Origin: Treponema sp.
GTDB lineage: Bacteria > Spirochaetota > Spirochaetia > Treponematales > Treponemataceae
Assembly: GCA_017550685.1 (NCBI GenBank)
Contig: JAFZOJ010000078.1
Span: 124,001-188,000 of the forward strand
Reading direction: 5' to 3'
Length of the DNA stretch: 64,000 nt
This document shows, one piece after another, positions 7,591 through 16,940 of the stretch (positions within the stretch are counted from its first letter, which is position 1; every line of letters begins with the position of its first letter). A program made the position numbers and the translations under genes. Under the pieces are notes generated by a model. The model was not told where the DNA came from, searched no databases, and saw only the letters and a list, made by a program, of their open reading frames with translations.

Positions 7591-8664
7591 TTGGCTGCAG
7601 AAGACGAAGGCAGAACAGAGGAACCGTCGGAGCACAGGCTTGAGCAGGCACGTAAAGAAGGACGTGTCGCCAAAAGTCAGGAAATTGCAAGCTCCCTTGT
7701 TCTGTTATTTGGAGTAATTGTTCTCATCATTCTGGGTAAATGGATTCTTACCCAGTGCATTGGTATTTACAATTACTATTTTTCACGCTGCAGTTCGCCT
7801 GACGTAAATGATGCAAATCTGTTTACAGCCTTTTTAATAAACTATGCAAAAATGGTTCTGCCGGTTGCAGGTATTGCAGTTATTGCAGCCTTTGCCGGAA
7901 ACATAATCCAGACCCGCGGCTTTATTTTCAGCTGGAAACCAATAGAACCAAACCTGAACAAAATTGTTCCTAAATTCGGTGAATACTTTCGTAAGACAAT
8001 TTTTTCTGGAATGGGTCTTTTTAATATTGCCAAGTCAATCGGAAAAGTTGGGCTTATTGTACTGGTAGGATTCTTTGTAATAAAACGCAATATTTTTTCG
8101 CTTGTGCAGATTGTAAGCAACGGACAGATTTTATCTGCAGTAGCAAAGATAGCTTCTATTGCCGCTCAAATTCTGATAATTGTTGCAGTGCTGTTCCTTT
8201 TAATTTCAATTCCTGATTATTTTGTACACCGCAGGGAGCACAGGGAATCTTTAAAAATGACCAAGCACGAAGTTAAGCAGGAGTACAAGGAACTCGAAGG
8301 AGATCCTGAAGTAAAGGGAAGACTCCAGCAGATGCAGAGGGCTCTTCTTGCACAGAATATTCCAAAGGCTGTACAGGAAGCAGATGTTGTAATTACCAAC
8401 CCTACACATTTTGCTGTTGTTTTAAAATATGAACAGAATGTAGATCTGGCGCCTAAGGTTACGGCCAAAGGAGAAGACCAGACTGCTTTGTATATAAGGC
8501 GGCTTGCGGCGGAAAATAATATTCCTATACAGGAAGACCGTCCACTTGCGCGTGCACTATATACAGATGTTCAAATTGGTGCTATAATACCAGATGTATA
8601 CTGGAATGCTATTTCTGTTGTATACAGTCATATATTAAAAAACTCTGACGAAGACGAACGTTAG
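7591..8664 (+). CDS. flhB: Flagellar export switch protein FlhB
   Basis: A 357-residue membrane protein that switches export from rod/hook to filament substrates. The N-terminus has the family pattern E-R-T-E-x-P-S-E-x-R-L-E-x-A-R-K-E-G-R-V-x-K-S-Q-E. Four membrane segments follow (about 30-210). The cytosolic domain carries the autocleavage motif NPTH in VVITNPTHFAVVLKYE and the conserved ADQTALYIR-like segment (EDQTALYIRRLA). The start is TTG, supported by GGAGGG nine bases upstream and by the abutting fliR stop. Confidence 0.95.
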   Translation: MAAEDEGRTEEPSEHRLEQARKEGRVAKSQEIASSLVLLFGVIVLIILGKWILTQCIGIYNYYFSRCSSPDVNDANLFTAFLINYAKMVLPVAGIAVIAAFAGNIIQTRGFIFSWKPIEPNLNKIVPKFGEYFRKTIFSGMGLFNIAKSIGKVGLIVLVGFFVIKRNIFSLVQIVSNGQILSAVAKIASIAAQILIIVAVLFLLISIPDYFVHRREHRESLKMTKHEVKQEYKELEGDPEVKGRLQQMQRALLAQNIPKAVQEADVVITNPTHFAVVLKYEQNVDLAPKVTAKGEDQTALYIRRLAAENNIPIQEDRPLARALYTDVQIGAIIPDVYWNAISVVYSHILKNSDEDER

Positions 8665-8685
8665 TAGATTGCTGGGTGGGGACTG

Positions 8686-10815
8686 ATGGCAAACGAAAGT
8701 CGTGGAAAAGTAATTGATTTTATAAGTCATAACTATGTCGCAGTTGCGGCAGTATTAGTTATTTTCCTCCTCTTTATTCCAATTCCTAAAGTTATCATTG
8801 ACCTTTGCATGATTTTAAATCTTGCATTCTCAATTATAATTATGCTTGCCGTTCTGTCCATTCCTCGTGCAGCAGACTTCCAGACCTTCCCGAGAATTAT
8901 TCTTATACAGACAATGTTTGGTCTTGGAATAAACATTGCGTCTACACGTCTTATCCTTACCGCTAAAACAGTAGCCACGGGTGTATCTTCTGAACAAAGT
9001 GCAATGGTTCAGGCTTTTGCTCATATTGTTGCAGGAAACAATGTCGTAATCGGTTTTGTAATCTTTATTATCCTTATTGTAGTTCAGATGCTTGTTGTAA
9101 CAAAGGGAGCCGGTCGTGTTTCTGAAGTTGCTGCAAGGTTCACTCTCGATTCCATGACCCAGAAGTTCTTTGAAATTGATAACCGCCTTAATACCGGTGC
9201 AATTGATGATCAGGAAGCACTCAGACTTAAAGACGCAATCAACAGAGAAATTGACTTTTACTCAAACATGGACGGTTCCTCTAAGTTTGTTTCCGGTAAC
9301 GTAAAGGCCGGTATTTTCATTACTGTTGTAAACCTTATTGGCGGTATAATTGTCGGGGCCATGCACAATATGCAGCTTACCGACGCTGTAAGAACTTATT
9401 CTATCCTTACGATTGGTGACGGTCTTATGTCCCAGCTGCCGTCAATCATCATTTCTTTTGCAACAGGTCTCCTTGTAACCGGTACCAAGTCTGACGAAGA
9501 GCTTGGCGAACAGGTTAAGAAAGATTTTACACGCGACGGTTACACCTATGTAATTGTCGGAGCAATTCTTATTGTAACAGGAATTGCGCTCAGGGCAGGA
9601 ACCCAATATCTGCTTTTGCCAATCGGTGCATTCTTTATATTTATTGGCTTACGTCTTGCAAACAACCAGGAAAAAGAAAAAGAAAAGAAAAAGGCTCAAG
9701 AAGAACAGCAGAAGGCACAGAATCAGTCAGGTACATCTTCTCCGGACAGCGACAAGATTGCACTTATTGACGACCTTTGCCTTGAGCTTGGATACGCACT
9801 TATACCTCTTGTAAGCAAGGAAAAGGGTGCAGAGCTTCTGGAACGTATTGTGCGTATACGAAATGAAGCCAAGCTTGATATGGGATTCCTTATTCCAAAA
9901 ATTCATATTCAGGATAACATGACGCTGGATCCAAATGATTACAGCTTTAAGATAAAAGGTATAGAAGCCGGCCATGCAAATATAAGGCTTGATTATTATA
10001 TGTGTATGGATACCGGTTCCGTAATTACTCCGCTTAAAGGTGAAAAGACAAAGGATCCTGCGTTCGGCATGGATGCAATCTGGCTGCCGGAAGACAGAAG
10101 ACAGGAAGCCGAGGAAGCGGGTTATGTAGTTGTAGACCCACCGACAATTATAGCAACCCACATTACAGAGCTTATAAGGGCAAATGCCGCAAGAATGCTT
10201 GGACGCAAGGAAGTTTCTGCAATCATCGAAACTGTAAAGGAAAGCAACCCTGTTCTTGTAAACGAAGTTATGGAAACAGCAAAGCTTTCTTATGGACAGA
10301 TTCAAAAAGTTCTGCAGAACCTTCTGGAAGAAAACGTATCCATCCGCGATATCGTTACCATTCTTGAAACAATTGCCAACTATGCAGGCATCTCTAAGAA
10401 CCCATGGGATCTTACAATCAAGGTCCGCGAAGCTCTTGGTCTGCAGATCTGTCTGCAATATGCAGATCCTAACGATAAAAAGCTTAGAGTTATGCAGTTG
10501 TCTCAAGGCTTGTCGGAGCTTATTCAGCAGAATGCATTCTATCCGACAGACGGTTCAAGGCCTCAGGTTGCCTTTGATCCTGTGGACAGAAGAAAGTGGC
10601 TTAACTGCGTAAGTGCAAGTATGGCCCGTGTAAAAGACAAGGGATATCAGCCGATTATCCTGTGTCCTGGAGTAATAAGACAGCTGGTAAAAGCAGCTAC
10701 AGAAAGAGAAATGCCTGGAATTGTAGTTCTTTCTGAAATGGAAATACTGGCTGCCGGAAAGTCTGTATCAGTAGAGGTTATTGACAACATTACGGAAGAA
10801 GAAGAGGAAATCTAA
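8686..10815 (+). CDS. flhA: Flagellar export gate protein FlhA
   Basis: A 709-residue protein. Nine FlhA subunits form the cytosolic substrate-docking ring of the export apparatus. The first 330 residues hold about eight membrane helices. Signatures include FQTFPRIILIQTMFGLGINIASTRLIL (the family FxxFP-T-xLL region) and the charged FHIPEP loop equivalent RVSEVAARFTLDSMTQK. A lysine/glutamate-rich linker (about 325-350) leads to the large C-terminal domain (about 360-700). ATG follows GGTGGGGA. Lies between flhB and flhF as expected. Confidence 0.96.
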   Translation: MANESRGKVIDFISHNYVAVAAVLVIFLLFIPIPKVIIDLCMILNLAFSIIIMLAVLSIPRAADFQTFPRIILIQTMFGLGINIASTRLILTAKTVATGVSSEQSAMVQAFAHIVAGNNVVIGFVIFIILIVVQMLVVTKGAGRVSEVAARFTLDSMTQKFFEIDNRLNTGAIDDQEALRLKDAINREIDFYSNMDGSSKFVSGNVKAGIFITVVNLIGGIIVGAMHNMQLTDAVRTYSILTIGDGLMSQLPSIIISFATGLLVTGTKSDEELGEQVKKDFTRDGYTYVIVGAILIVTGIALRAGTQYLLLPIGAFFIFIGLRLANNQEKEKEKKKAQEEQQKAQNQSGTSSPDSDKIALIDDLCLELGYALIPLVSKEKGAELLERIVRIRNEAKLDMGFLIPKIHIQDNMTLDPNDYSFKIKGIEAGHANIRLDYYMCMDTGSVITPLKGEKTKDPAFGMDAIWLPEDRRQEAEEAGYVVVDPPTIIATHITELIRANAARMLGRKEVSAIIETVKESNPVLVNEVMETAKLSYGQIQKVLQNLLEENVSIRDIVTILETIANYAGISKNPWDLTIKVREALGLQICLQYADPNDKKLRVMQLSQGLSELIQQNAFYPTDGSRPQVAFDPVDRRKWLNCVSASMARVKDKGYQPIILCPGVIRQLVKAATEREMPGIVVLSEMEILAAGKSVSVEVIDNITEEEEEI

Positions 10816-10817
10816 AA

Positions 10818-12050
10818 ATGTCATTGGAAAATGGTATTAAACAGACAATAGAAGCAGACTCTCTTGAAGAATGCAAAAGACTCCTCCACGAAAAATATGG
10901 AGACGATTTTAATATAGAAGGCCGCGAATCTGTTTTTAAAAGCTGTGGACTTTTCGGGCTCCGTCAAAAGGAAGTTCAGCGCGTAACCTATACTGTAAAC
11001 CATAAAAACGCTTATGAAGGAAATTCATATAACGCAGAAAAAGAAAGGCTTTTGGAACAGGAACAGCTGGAACGCAACAAGCAGGCAATCATCCAGCAGC
11101 AGGCCAGCATAAAGCTTAATTCAACACTTTCAACACTCGCAAACCAGATGGTGGAAATAAACAGTAAAATTTCCACAATGAATGCAAACAAGTCAGGCCC
11201 TGAACAGCACCAGACAATCAAACAGATTGAAGAAATCCTGGAACAGAACGAATTTACAATGTCCTATATCAGGATGATCGAAGATAAAATCCGTGAGCAT
11301 TTTTCGCTTGCAGACCTGGATGATTATAATCTTGTAGAACGCCATGTTGTAGACTGGATCGGAGAATCAATTCAGATAGCACCGGAAAAGGTTTTCAGAC
11401 CGCCTCACGTAGTTGTAATTATCGGCCCGACAGGTGTAGGAAAAACAACAACACTTTCCAAGCTTGCGGCACAGACAATTTTAAATGCCAAAAAACAAAA
11501 TCTCAAGCGACCACAGCTTTGTATTTTTACAATCGACTCAATGCGTGTAGGAGCGCTCGAACAGCTTAGTAAAATAAGCGAGGCAATGAAGGAAAAGGTA
11601 ATAAAAGCCGCACAGACTCCGGACGATGTAAAAGAAATTTACGAGCAGTACCGCGACCATGTAGATTATATTTTTGTAGATACCGGCGGCTATAGTCCTA
11701 ACGATTCCACCCATATCGGAAAAATGCAGAATGTTCTGGATGTAAATATGAACCCTGATGTTTATCTGTGTGTCACAGCTTCTACAAAAGCAAGCGACCT
11801 TCAGATAATTTTCAGAAATTACGAACCGCTTGGATATGAATCAATCATCGTAACCAAGTGCGACGAAACAAGACAGATTGGAAATATCATCAGCGTGTTG
11901 TACGACAAGCACAAGTCAGTTTCGTATATTACAGACGGACAGAATATTGCAAGAAACATAAGCAAGGCAAGTGTAGTAGATATGCTCATGCGGCTTAATG
12001 GATTTAATATTGATAGAGATCACATTGAAAATAAATTTGGAGAAAATTAA
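10818..12050 (+). CDS. flhF: Flagellar SRP-family GTPase FlhF
   Basis: A 410-residue GTPase that places new flagella, related to Ffh and FtsY. A basic/charged N-terminal domain and a Gln-rich coiled region (about 75-130) precede the GTPase. P-loop GPTGVGKTTTLSKLAAQ is at about 204-220. The G3 segment reads DTGGYSPND, where the SRP consensus is DTAGRSP. G4 is TKCDET. FlhF marks flagellar sites at the cell ends, where spirochaetal periplasmic flagella insert (family knowledge). Starts two bases after flhA and ends two bases before flhG, so the three are tightly coupled. Confidence 0.94.
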   Translation: MSLENGIKQTIEADSLEECKRLLHEKYGDDFNIEGRESVFKSCGLFGLRQKEVQRVTYTVNHKNAYEGNSYNAEKERLLEQEQLERNKQAIIQQQASIKLNSTLSTLANQMVEINSKISTMNANKSGPEQHQTIKQIEEILEQNEFTMSYIRMIEDKIREHFSLADLDDYNLVERHVVDWIGESIQIAPEKVFRPPHVVVIIGPTGVGKTTTLSKLAAQTILNAKKQNLKRPQLCIFTIDSMRVGALEQLSKISEAMKEKVIKAAQTPDDVKEIYEQYRDHVDYIFVDTGGYSPNDSTHIGKMQNVLDVNMNPDVYLCVTASTKASDLQIIFRNYEPLGYESIIVTKCDETRQIGNIISVLYDKHKSVSYITDGQNIARNISKASVVDMLMRLNGFNIDRDHIENKFGEN

Positions 12051-12052
12051 TT

Positions 12053-12994
12053 ATGGAAGAACAGACAGAAGAATTAAGGGCTTTGATGGAAGATGATTTT
12101 CCTGCAGCTGCACCACAAGCAGCAGAAGCAGAAGCAGAGGCTCCTGTAGAAAAACCTGCAAAATCACAGAAGGAAAAGAAAAATCATAATACTCGAATCA
12201 TTGCCGTAACCAGTGGAAAAGGAGGAGTAGGTAAAACTAACTTTGCCGTAAACATGGCAATTGCCTATGCCCAGCTGGGTAAAAAGGTTATCCTGATTGA
12301 CGGTGACCTTGGTATGGCTAATGTAAATGTTCTTCTTAATATTGTTCCCCAGTATAATATGATGCACGTAATAAACAAAAAGAAGACGATGAAAGAAATC
12401 GTTATGGATACAGAATTCGGTATCAAGTTTATTGCCGGTGCAAATGGTTTTTCTAAAATTGCAAACCTTAGTGTAGACGAGCTTGATTATTTTGCTGGTC
12501 AGTTTGCTTCACTTGGAAACGCAGATATCATCATCATAGATACAGGTGCGGGTATTGCCAATAACGTTCTTCAGTTTGTTGCAGCAGCCGACGAAGTATT
12601 TGTAGTAACAACACCTGAGCCAACAGCAATTACAGATGCTTACGGTATCATAAAAATCATCACAACAGAAATTGTAGACCATACAGTAGACATCAAGCTT
12701 ATTGTAAACCGTGTTCACTCTGCTGACGAAGGCAAACGAATTTCTGAACGCATTATCACAATTGTAGGACAGTTCCTGGCTTATAAGGTTGAATACCTTG
12801 GATTTGTTTACGAAGACCCTGTAGTACAGGCAAGCGTAATCCGCCAGAAGCCTTTTATTGTTGTAAACCCAACTTCAAAACCTGCAGTATGTCTTAAGCA
12901 TATCGTAGGCAAGATAGAAAAGATGGAGCCTGAGTACAACGAAGGTGTTTCAAGCTTTATCAAAAAGTTTTTGGGAAAAAAGAATAAATATTAA
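12053..12994 (+). CDS. flhG: Flagellar number regulator FlhG (FleN/MinD-like ATPase)
   Basis: A 313-residue ParA/MinD-family ATPase. The N-terminus (MEEQTEELRALMEDD) resembles the FlhF-activating helix of FlhG. An Ala/Glu-rich stretch follows, then a deviant Walker A, VTSGKGGVGKTNFAVNMAIA (about 53-72), and DGDLGMANVNVLL. The switch segment reads IIIDTGAGI. The C-terminal part carries a lysine-rich tail (FIKKFLGKKNKY), consistent with the membrane-binding helix. With FlhF it limits flagellar number. About 86 non-coding bases separate it from the next gene. Confidence 0.92.
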   Translation: MEEQTEELRALMEDDFPAAAPQAAEAEAEAPVEKPAKSQKEKKNHNTRIIAVTSGKGGVGKTNFAVNMAIAYAQLGKKVILIDGDLGMANVNVLLNIVPQYNMMHVINKKKTMKEIVMDTEFGIKFIAGANGFSKIANLSVDELDYFAGQFASLGNADIIIIDTGAGIANNVLQFVAAADEVFVVTTPEPTAITDAYGIIKIITTEIVDHTVDIKLIVNRVHSADEGKRISERIITIVGQFLAYKVEYLGFVYEDPVVQASVIRQKPFIVVNPTSKPAVCLKHIVGKIEKMEPEYNEGVSSFIKKFLGKKNKY

Positions 12995-13054
12995 TAAGTA
13001 TCCGGCAAGCAGGGCCTGAAAAAAATAATACTGTATTTTTTTAATAATATGGTA

Positions 13055-13060
13055 TATAAT
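13055..13060 (+). promoter_or_regulatory. Possible internal -10 box before the 13081 gene
   Basis: TATAAT at 13055-13060 lies 20 bases before the ATG in the only sizeable gap of the flagellar operon (12995-13080). No good -35 hexamer sits at the right distance. It may give an additional internal start for the unknown gene and whiG, but this is weak. Confidence 0.25.
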
Positions 13061-13080
13061 ATATAAAATTGGGAGGTAAA

Positions 13081-13839
13081 ATGAAGAACATAAAGTTTGT
13101 TGCTATTTGTGCTGCATCCGGTTTCATTTTATCTCTTGTCTGCGGTTTTTTCTCCCATTCAGGTTTTGGTCGCATCTTCCTAATAGCTTTATTATTTGCA
13201 GTTATTTTTGGCGGACTTGCTTTTGGTATTTCACTTATATTTGATAAATTTTTAGACACCGATAAAGGTGCAGATATTTCTGTATCGGCTTCGGATGACG
13301 GCATTGTACCTTCAGATACCAGAAAAACTGTAGGTCAGCATGTAGACCTGGTAATACAGGAAGAAGAGCTTGAACAGAGCGGAAACCAGAATCATTATGA
13401 TGTCGGTGAAAATCACCAGATGTTGAATGATTCAGATTATAAAGGACAGAATTCAGTTTCATCAGAAGGAACAGATGAAAAGCAGATACAGGAAAAGAAT
13501 GAATTTGTGCCAATAAGAAACCTGGAAACAATCAATAATTTTTCGGGTAACGAATCCATGACTTCCCAGGAGTCTGACCAAAGGCGCGAAATCATTGCAG
13601 AACAGAATCAAAAGAAGGGTGACGAAATTGATGTTCTGCCGGATATGTCCGATTTTCAGGTTGCGTCAGACGGCAGTTCACCCGATTCAGAAACTGTTGT
13701 GCTTTCAGATTCAGATGAAGCGGAATTCGTACATTCGGCAACAAATTATAAATCGTCGGATGCAAGTGCTGGTGATATAAAGGATGCGTCGCTTATGGCG
13801 AAGGCAATTAGTTCTATTTTATCAGAAGAAGATTCATAA
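13081..13839 (+). CDS. Membrane protein of unknown function in the flagellar operon
   Basis: A 252-residue protein I do not recognise. Two membrane segments lie at the N-terminus (about 5-22 and 28-52). The remainder (about 60-235) is acidic, low-complexity and rich in Ser, Asp, Glu and Gln, so probably disordered and cytosolic. It ends in a short helix-like conserved-looking tail (ASLMAKAISSILSEEDS). ATG at 13081 is preceded by GGGAGG. A TTG at 13069 lies just before that site and is not a start. Its place between flhG and whiG suggests a motility or envelope role, which is inference only. whiG begins 15 nt downstream. Confidence 0.75.
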   Translation: MKNIKFVAICAASGFILSLVCGFFSHSGFGRIFLIALLFAVIFGGLAFGISLIFDKFLDTDKGADISVSASDDGIVPSDTRKTVGQHVDLVIQEEELEQSGNQNHYDVGENHQMLNDSDYKGQNSVSSEGTDEKQIQEKNEFVPIRNLETINNFSGNESMTSQESDQRREIIAEQNQKKGDEIDVLPDMSDFQVASDGSSPDSETVVLSDSDEAEFVHSATNYKSSDASAGDIKDASLMAKAISSILSEEDS

Positions 13840-13854
13840 AGAAGAGGGAAAAGT

Positions 13855-14637
13855 ATGCCTATTAATGACGAACAGGAAGAAGACGATCTCTGGGAAGAAT
13901 ACAAAAAAACAAAGTCTCCCGCTATTAGAGATAAGTTTATACGACAATATATGCCTCTCGTAAAATATGTAGCCGGAAAGGTTGCGGTTGGAATGCCTAA
14001 CAGCGTAGAATTTGATGACCTTGTAGGATATGGACAGTTTGGTCTTTTGGATGCAATCAGCAAATATGATACTTCCAAAAACGTTAAATTCAAAACCTAT
14101 GCCGTAACCCGTATTCGTGGTGCTATTTTTGATGAGCTGCGTCAGATGGACTGGGTACCTCGTTCTGTAAGACAGAAGAGCCGCGAAATTGAAGATGCAA
14201 TTGTTTCTCTGGAGTCTCGTCTTGGACGACCTGCCAGCGATTCAGAAATTGCAGATTCCTTGAACATGACCGAAGAAGAATATCACCGTACCATTATGAA
14301 GATTTCGGGTACAAGTATTCTTTCGCTCAACGATGTATGGTATGCCGGGGACGACAACGATAACATGTCCATCGGTAACAATATAGAATCTCCTTCAAGC
14401 CTTAATCCTGATGTAATTGCAGAACGCGAAGAAATCCGAAAGGTAATTGCACAGGCAATCAGTGAGCTTCCTGAAAAGGAAAAAATGGTTATCGTACTGT
14501 ACTATCACGAAGACTTGACCTTTAAAGAAATTGGCGAAGTTCTGGAAGTAAGTGAATCCAGAATCTCTCAGCTGCATACAAAGGCAAACCTTCGATTAAG
14601 AGCCAAACTTACTAATTTAAGAAAAGGAATTATCTAG
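13855..14637 (+). CDS. whiG: RNA polymerase sigma factor WhiG/FliA (sigma-28)
   Basis: A 260-residue sigma-70-family protein of the FliA/WhiG group, which transcribes late flagellar genes such as flagellins. Region 2 includes FDDLVGYGQFGLLDAI and the -10-binding segment VKFKTYAVTRIRGAIFDELR. It is followed by MDWVPRSVRQKSREIE, a hallmark of sigma-28. Region 3 has LGRPASDSEIA. Region 4 has the helix-turn-helix DLTFKEIGEVLEVSESRISQLH. AGAGGGAAA precedes the ATG. An anti-sigma partner (FlgM) is not visible in the window. Confidence 0.95.
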   Translation: MPINDEQEEDDLWEEYKKTKSPAIRDKFIRQYMPLVKYVAGKVAVGMPNSVEFDDLVGYGQFGLLDAISKYDTSKNVKFKTYAVTRIRGAIFDELRQMDWVPRSVRQKSREIEDAIVSLESRLGRPASDSEIADSLNMTEEEYHRTIMKISGTSILSLNDVWYAGDDNDNMSIGNNIESPSSLNPDVIAEREEIRKVIAQAISELPEKEKMVIVLYYHEDLTFKEIGEVLEVSESRISQLHTKANLRLRAKLTNLRKGII

Positions 14638-14640
14638 CAG

Positions 14641-16608
14641 ATGGTAGGACTTGATATAATCCGCGAAGAAATGCGAAAGCGTCTCGAAATGGATAAAGAA
14701 CTTCATATGGTAGAGGTTAACGCCGACACCATTGATGAAGCCTTACAGGATGCTTCTGTTCAGCTCGATGCCAAGATGAGCAGCCTTCAATACGAAATTG
14801 TAGAAAAGGGCAGCGACGGTTTTCTTGGTATGGGTAAAAAGCCATGGAAGCTCCGCATATATCAGGATCCTTCAACAATCAAACGAAAGCAAAAGCTGGC
14901 CTCAGACGGCCTGATGATAGACGATACCGGAGAAGAAGCAGAGCTCATCAAAGACAGAGACGGACTTTTCTACGTACATCACTTCAGTTCGGATATCATG
15001 CTCAAGGTTATACCTCCTGTTGGAAAAGGTACTCCAATCGAATTCAAAGATATCATGCAGGAAATCAACAGACCGGATACTCTGGAAGTTGATGAATCTC
15101 TTGTTAAAAAATATGCAAAGCAGGGAACAGACAATCAGTACGTTATTGTCGGTTCATACAAGCATGTATCTGCAGGAGACGTACTTGTTTCTGTAGAATG
15201 TACTAAGGACGAAATGAAGGCTTCTATCATTGTAACCCCACCAGCAATGAGTGGAGCCGAAGCTTCTCCGGATATGATCAAGCGTGCCCTTGGTTCTCAG
15301 GGTGTTATTGAACAGTGTTTCGACGAAGCCAAAATCAACGAGTTTGTTGATAACCCTGTTTACAATATTCCGTTCGAAGTTGCAAGTGCAATACTTCCTG
15401 TTGACGGAAAAGACGCTTATCTTTTGTACAACTTTGAAACAGATGTTAAACGCCTCAAGGCTAAGGTCAGCGAAACAGGACAGATCAACTACAAGGAACT
15501 CAACCAGATCCAGAACGTTATTGCAGAACAGCCGCTTGCAACCAAAATGCAGCCTGAACGAGGTAAGGGCGGTAAGACAATCTTTGGCCGCTATCTGGAA
15601 GCCAAAAACGGAAAGGACATTCAGATTACACTCGGCGAAAACGTACATCTTGATAGAGATGGTGTTACAATCAAGGCTTCTATCGACGGTGAAGTTATGC
15701 TCGTAAACGGTAAGATTACCGTAGAACCTGTTAAATACCTTGATGCAGTTAATGTTAAGACCGGTGATATTAAGTTTGTCGGTACTGTTGTTATCAAGGG
15801 CTCTGTTGAAGAAGGCTACAAGGTTGAAGCAACCAATATCGAAGTTAATGGTATTGTTGATAAATCTGTACTCGAAGCAACCGGAAACATTATTGTACGT
15901 CAGGGTGTATTCGGTAAGGGCGAAGGCTTTATTCGTGCCGGAAAATCTCTGTGGGCTAAGTTTATCAATGACACCACAGTAGAAGTTGAAGAAAACGTAA
16001 TTGTATCTGACTCAATCGTAAACTCAAATATTACTGCCATGAAAAACATTGTGCTCCGCGGAAAGAAGGCACAGATTATTGGTGGACATCTTCTGGCTAC
16101 AGAAGAGATTTGCGCGCGAAAGGTTGGTTCGCCGGGTGGTGGTACAGAAACTATTCTGGAAGTTGGTATTGACCCGCGCGCTAAGAAGCGACTGCTTGAG
16201 CTTCAGAAAAAGCAGACAGACAGTACCCGCGATTACGAAAACAACGAACTTGATATTCAAAACCTGGAACAGCAGAAAAAGCTTCGTAAAAGGCTGCCTC
16301 AGGAAAAAGAAGATAAACTTGCAAGTCTTAAACAGCGCAATAAGCTTATAGGCGAAGAGCTGCAGGAAATGACAAATGAAATCGATAAGATTCAGGCACA
16401 CCTGCGCGAGCTTAAAGCTGTCGGAAAGGTTAAGGTTGAAGAAACTGTATATGCCGGTGTAAAAGTCTATGTGCGTGATGTTCTCGATGAAGTTAAGATG
16501 GATACCAAGCATGTTACGTTCTACTATGACAAGAGTTTCAGTAAGCGCGGAGATTATGAGCCGCCTTCTTTAGAAGAGGAGCAGCCGGATGGGTATTCAG
16601 CCGATTGA
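14641..16608 (+). CDS. FapA (DUF342) family protein with N-terminal Jag-like domain
   Basis: A 655-residue cytosolic protein. Residues about 18-72 resemble the Jag N-terminal domain: T-I-D-E-A-L-Q-D-A then EIVEKGSDGFLGMGKKPWKLR. The rest matches the FapA/DUF342 layout. That is a beta-helix core with repeated short strands (about 330-510, e.g. ITLGENVHLDRDGVTIKASI and EVNGIVDKSVLEATGNIIV), then a charged coiled coil (about 520-600), then a C-terminal strand domain. FapA-like genes regularly sit in flagellar operons. A polymer-binding or localisation role is suggested in the literature, but the biochemical activity is unknown to me. The ATG starts three bases after the whiG stop. Confidence 0.85.
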   Translation: MVGLDIIREEMRKRLEMDKELHMVEVNADTIDEALQDASVQLDAKMSSLQYEIVEKGSDGFLGMGKKPWKLRIYQDPSTIKRKQKLASDGLMIDDTGEEAELIKDRDGLFYVHHFSSDIMLKVIPPVGKGTPIEFKDIMQEINRPDTLEVDESLVKKYAKQGTDNQYVIVGSYKHVSAGDVLVSVECTKDEMKASIIVTPPAMSGAEASPDMIKRALGSQGVIEQCFDEAKINEFVDNPVYNIPFEVASAILPVDGKDAYLLYNFETDVKRLKAKVSETGQINYKELNQIQNVIAEQPLATKMQPERGKGGKTIFGRYLEAKNGKDIQITLGENVHLDRDGVTIKASIDGEVMLVNGKITVEPVKYLDAVNVKTGDIKFVGTVVIKGSVEEGYKVEATNIEVNGIVDKSVLEATGNIIVRQGVFGKGEGFIRAGKSLWAKFINDTTVEVEENVIVSDSIVNSNITAMKNIVLRGKKAQIIGGHLLATEEICARKVGSPGGGTETILEVGIDPRAKKRLLELQKKQTDSTRDYENNELDIQNLEQQKKLRKRLPQEKEDKLASLKQRNKLIGEELQEMTNEIDKIQAHLRELKAVGKVKVEETVYAGVKVYVRDVLDEVKMDTKHVTFYYDKSFSKRGDYEPPSLEEEQPDGYSAD

Positions 16609-16930
16609 TTTGCAGAATATGTATTCGCAAATTTCCAATGTTGCGCGTAATGTTGGTGGTCAGCAGCAAGCCGCACAGGTTGCACAGTCTGTTCAGCAGC
16701 AGAACCAGATTCAAAAAAACATTGAAATGTCACAGCGTGTAAATCAGACAAGCAATGATAAGTCTAATACCAACAATGTAAACCCGGACGGTCATAAAGG
16801 CGGTTCCGGCGGCGGTACTTATCAAAATCCAAAAAAACGAAACGGACAAGGTGATAATACAAACAGTTTTTCTACTTACGGCGGCAACAAGCCTGAGTAT
16901 GTAGGAACTATTGTAGATATTACAAGGTAA
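16589..16930 (+). CDS. Small Gln/Asn-rich protein of unknown function
   Basis: A 113-residue hydrophilic protein I do not recognise. It has no signal or membrane segment. The N-terminal 55 residues are Gln-rich and probably helical (QQQAAQVAQSVQQQNQIQKN). The middle is Asn/Gly/Ser-rich, and it ends with YVGTIVDITR. It starts inside the last seven codons of the preceding FapA-like gene with GAGGAG upstream, so translation is probably coupled. Retention in a tight operon argues that it is real. Function is unknown. Confidence 0.75.
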   Translation: MGIQPIDLQNMYSQISNVARNVGGQQQAAQVAQSVQQQNQIQKNIEMSQRVNQTSNDKSNTNNVNPDGHKGGSGGGTYQNPKKRNGQGDNTNSFSTYGGNKPEYVGTIVDITR

Positions 16931-16940
16931 TTAAATATTT

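Noticed and set aside
9727-10506. Long minus-strand frame opposite flhA
   Set aside because: Cys/Phe/Tyr-rich shadow of a strongly conserved gene, with no start signals.
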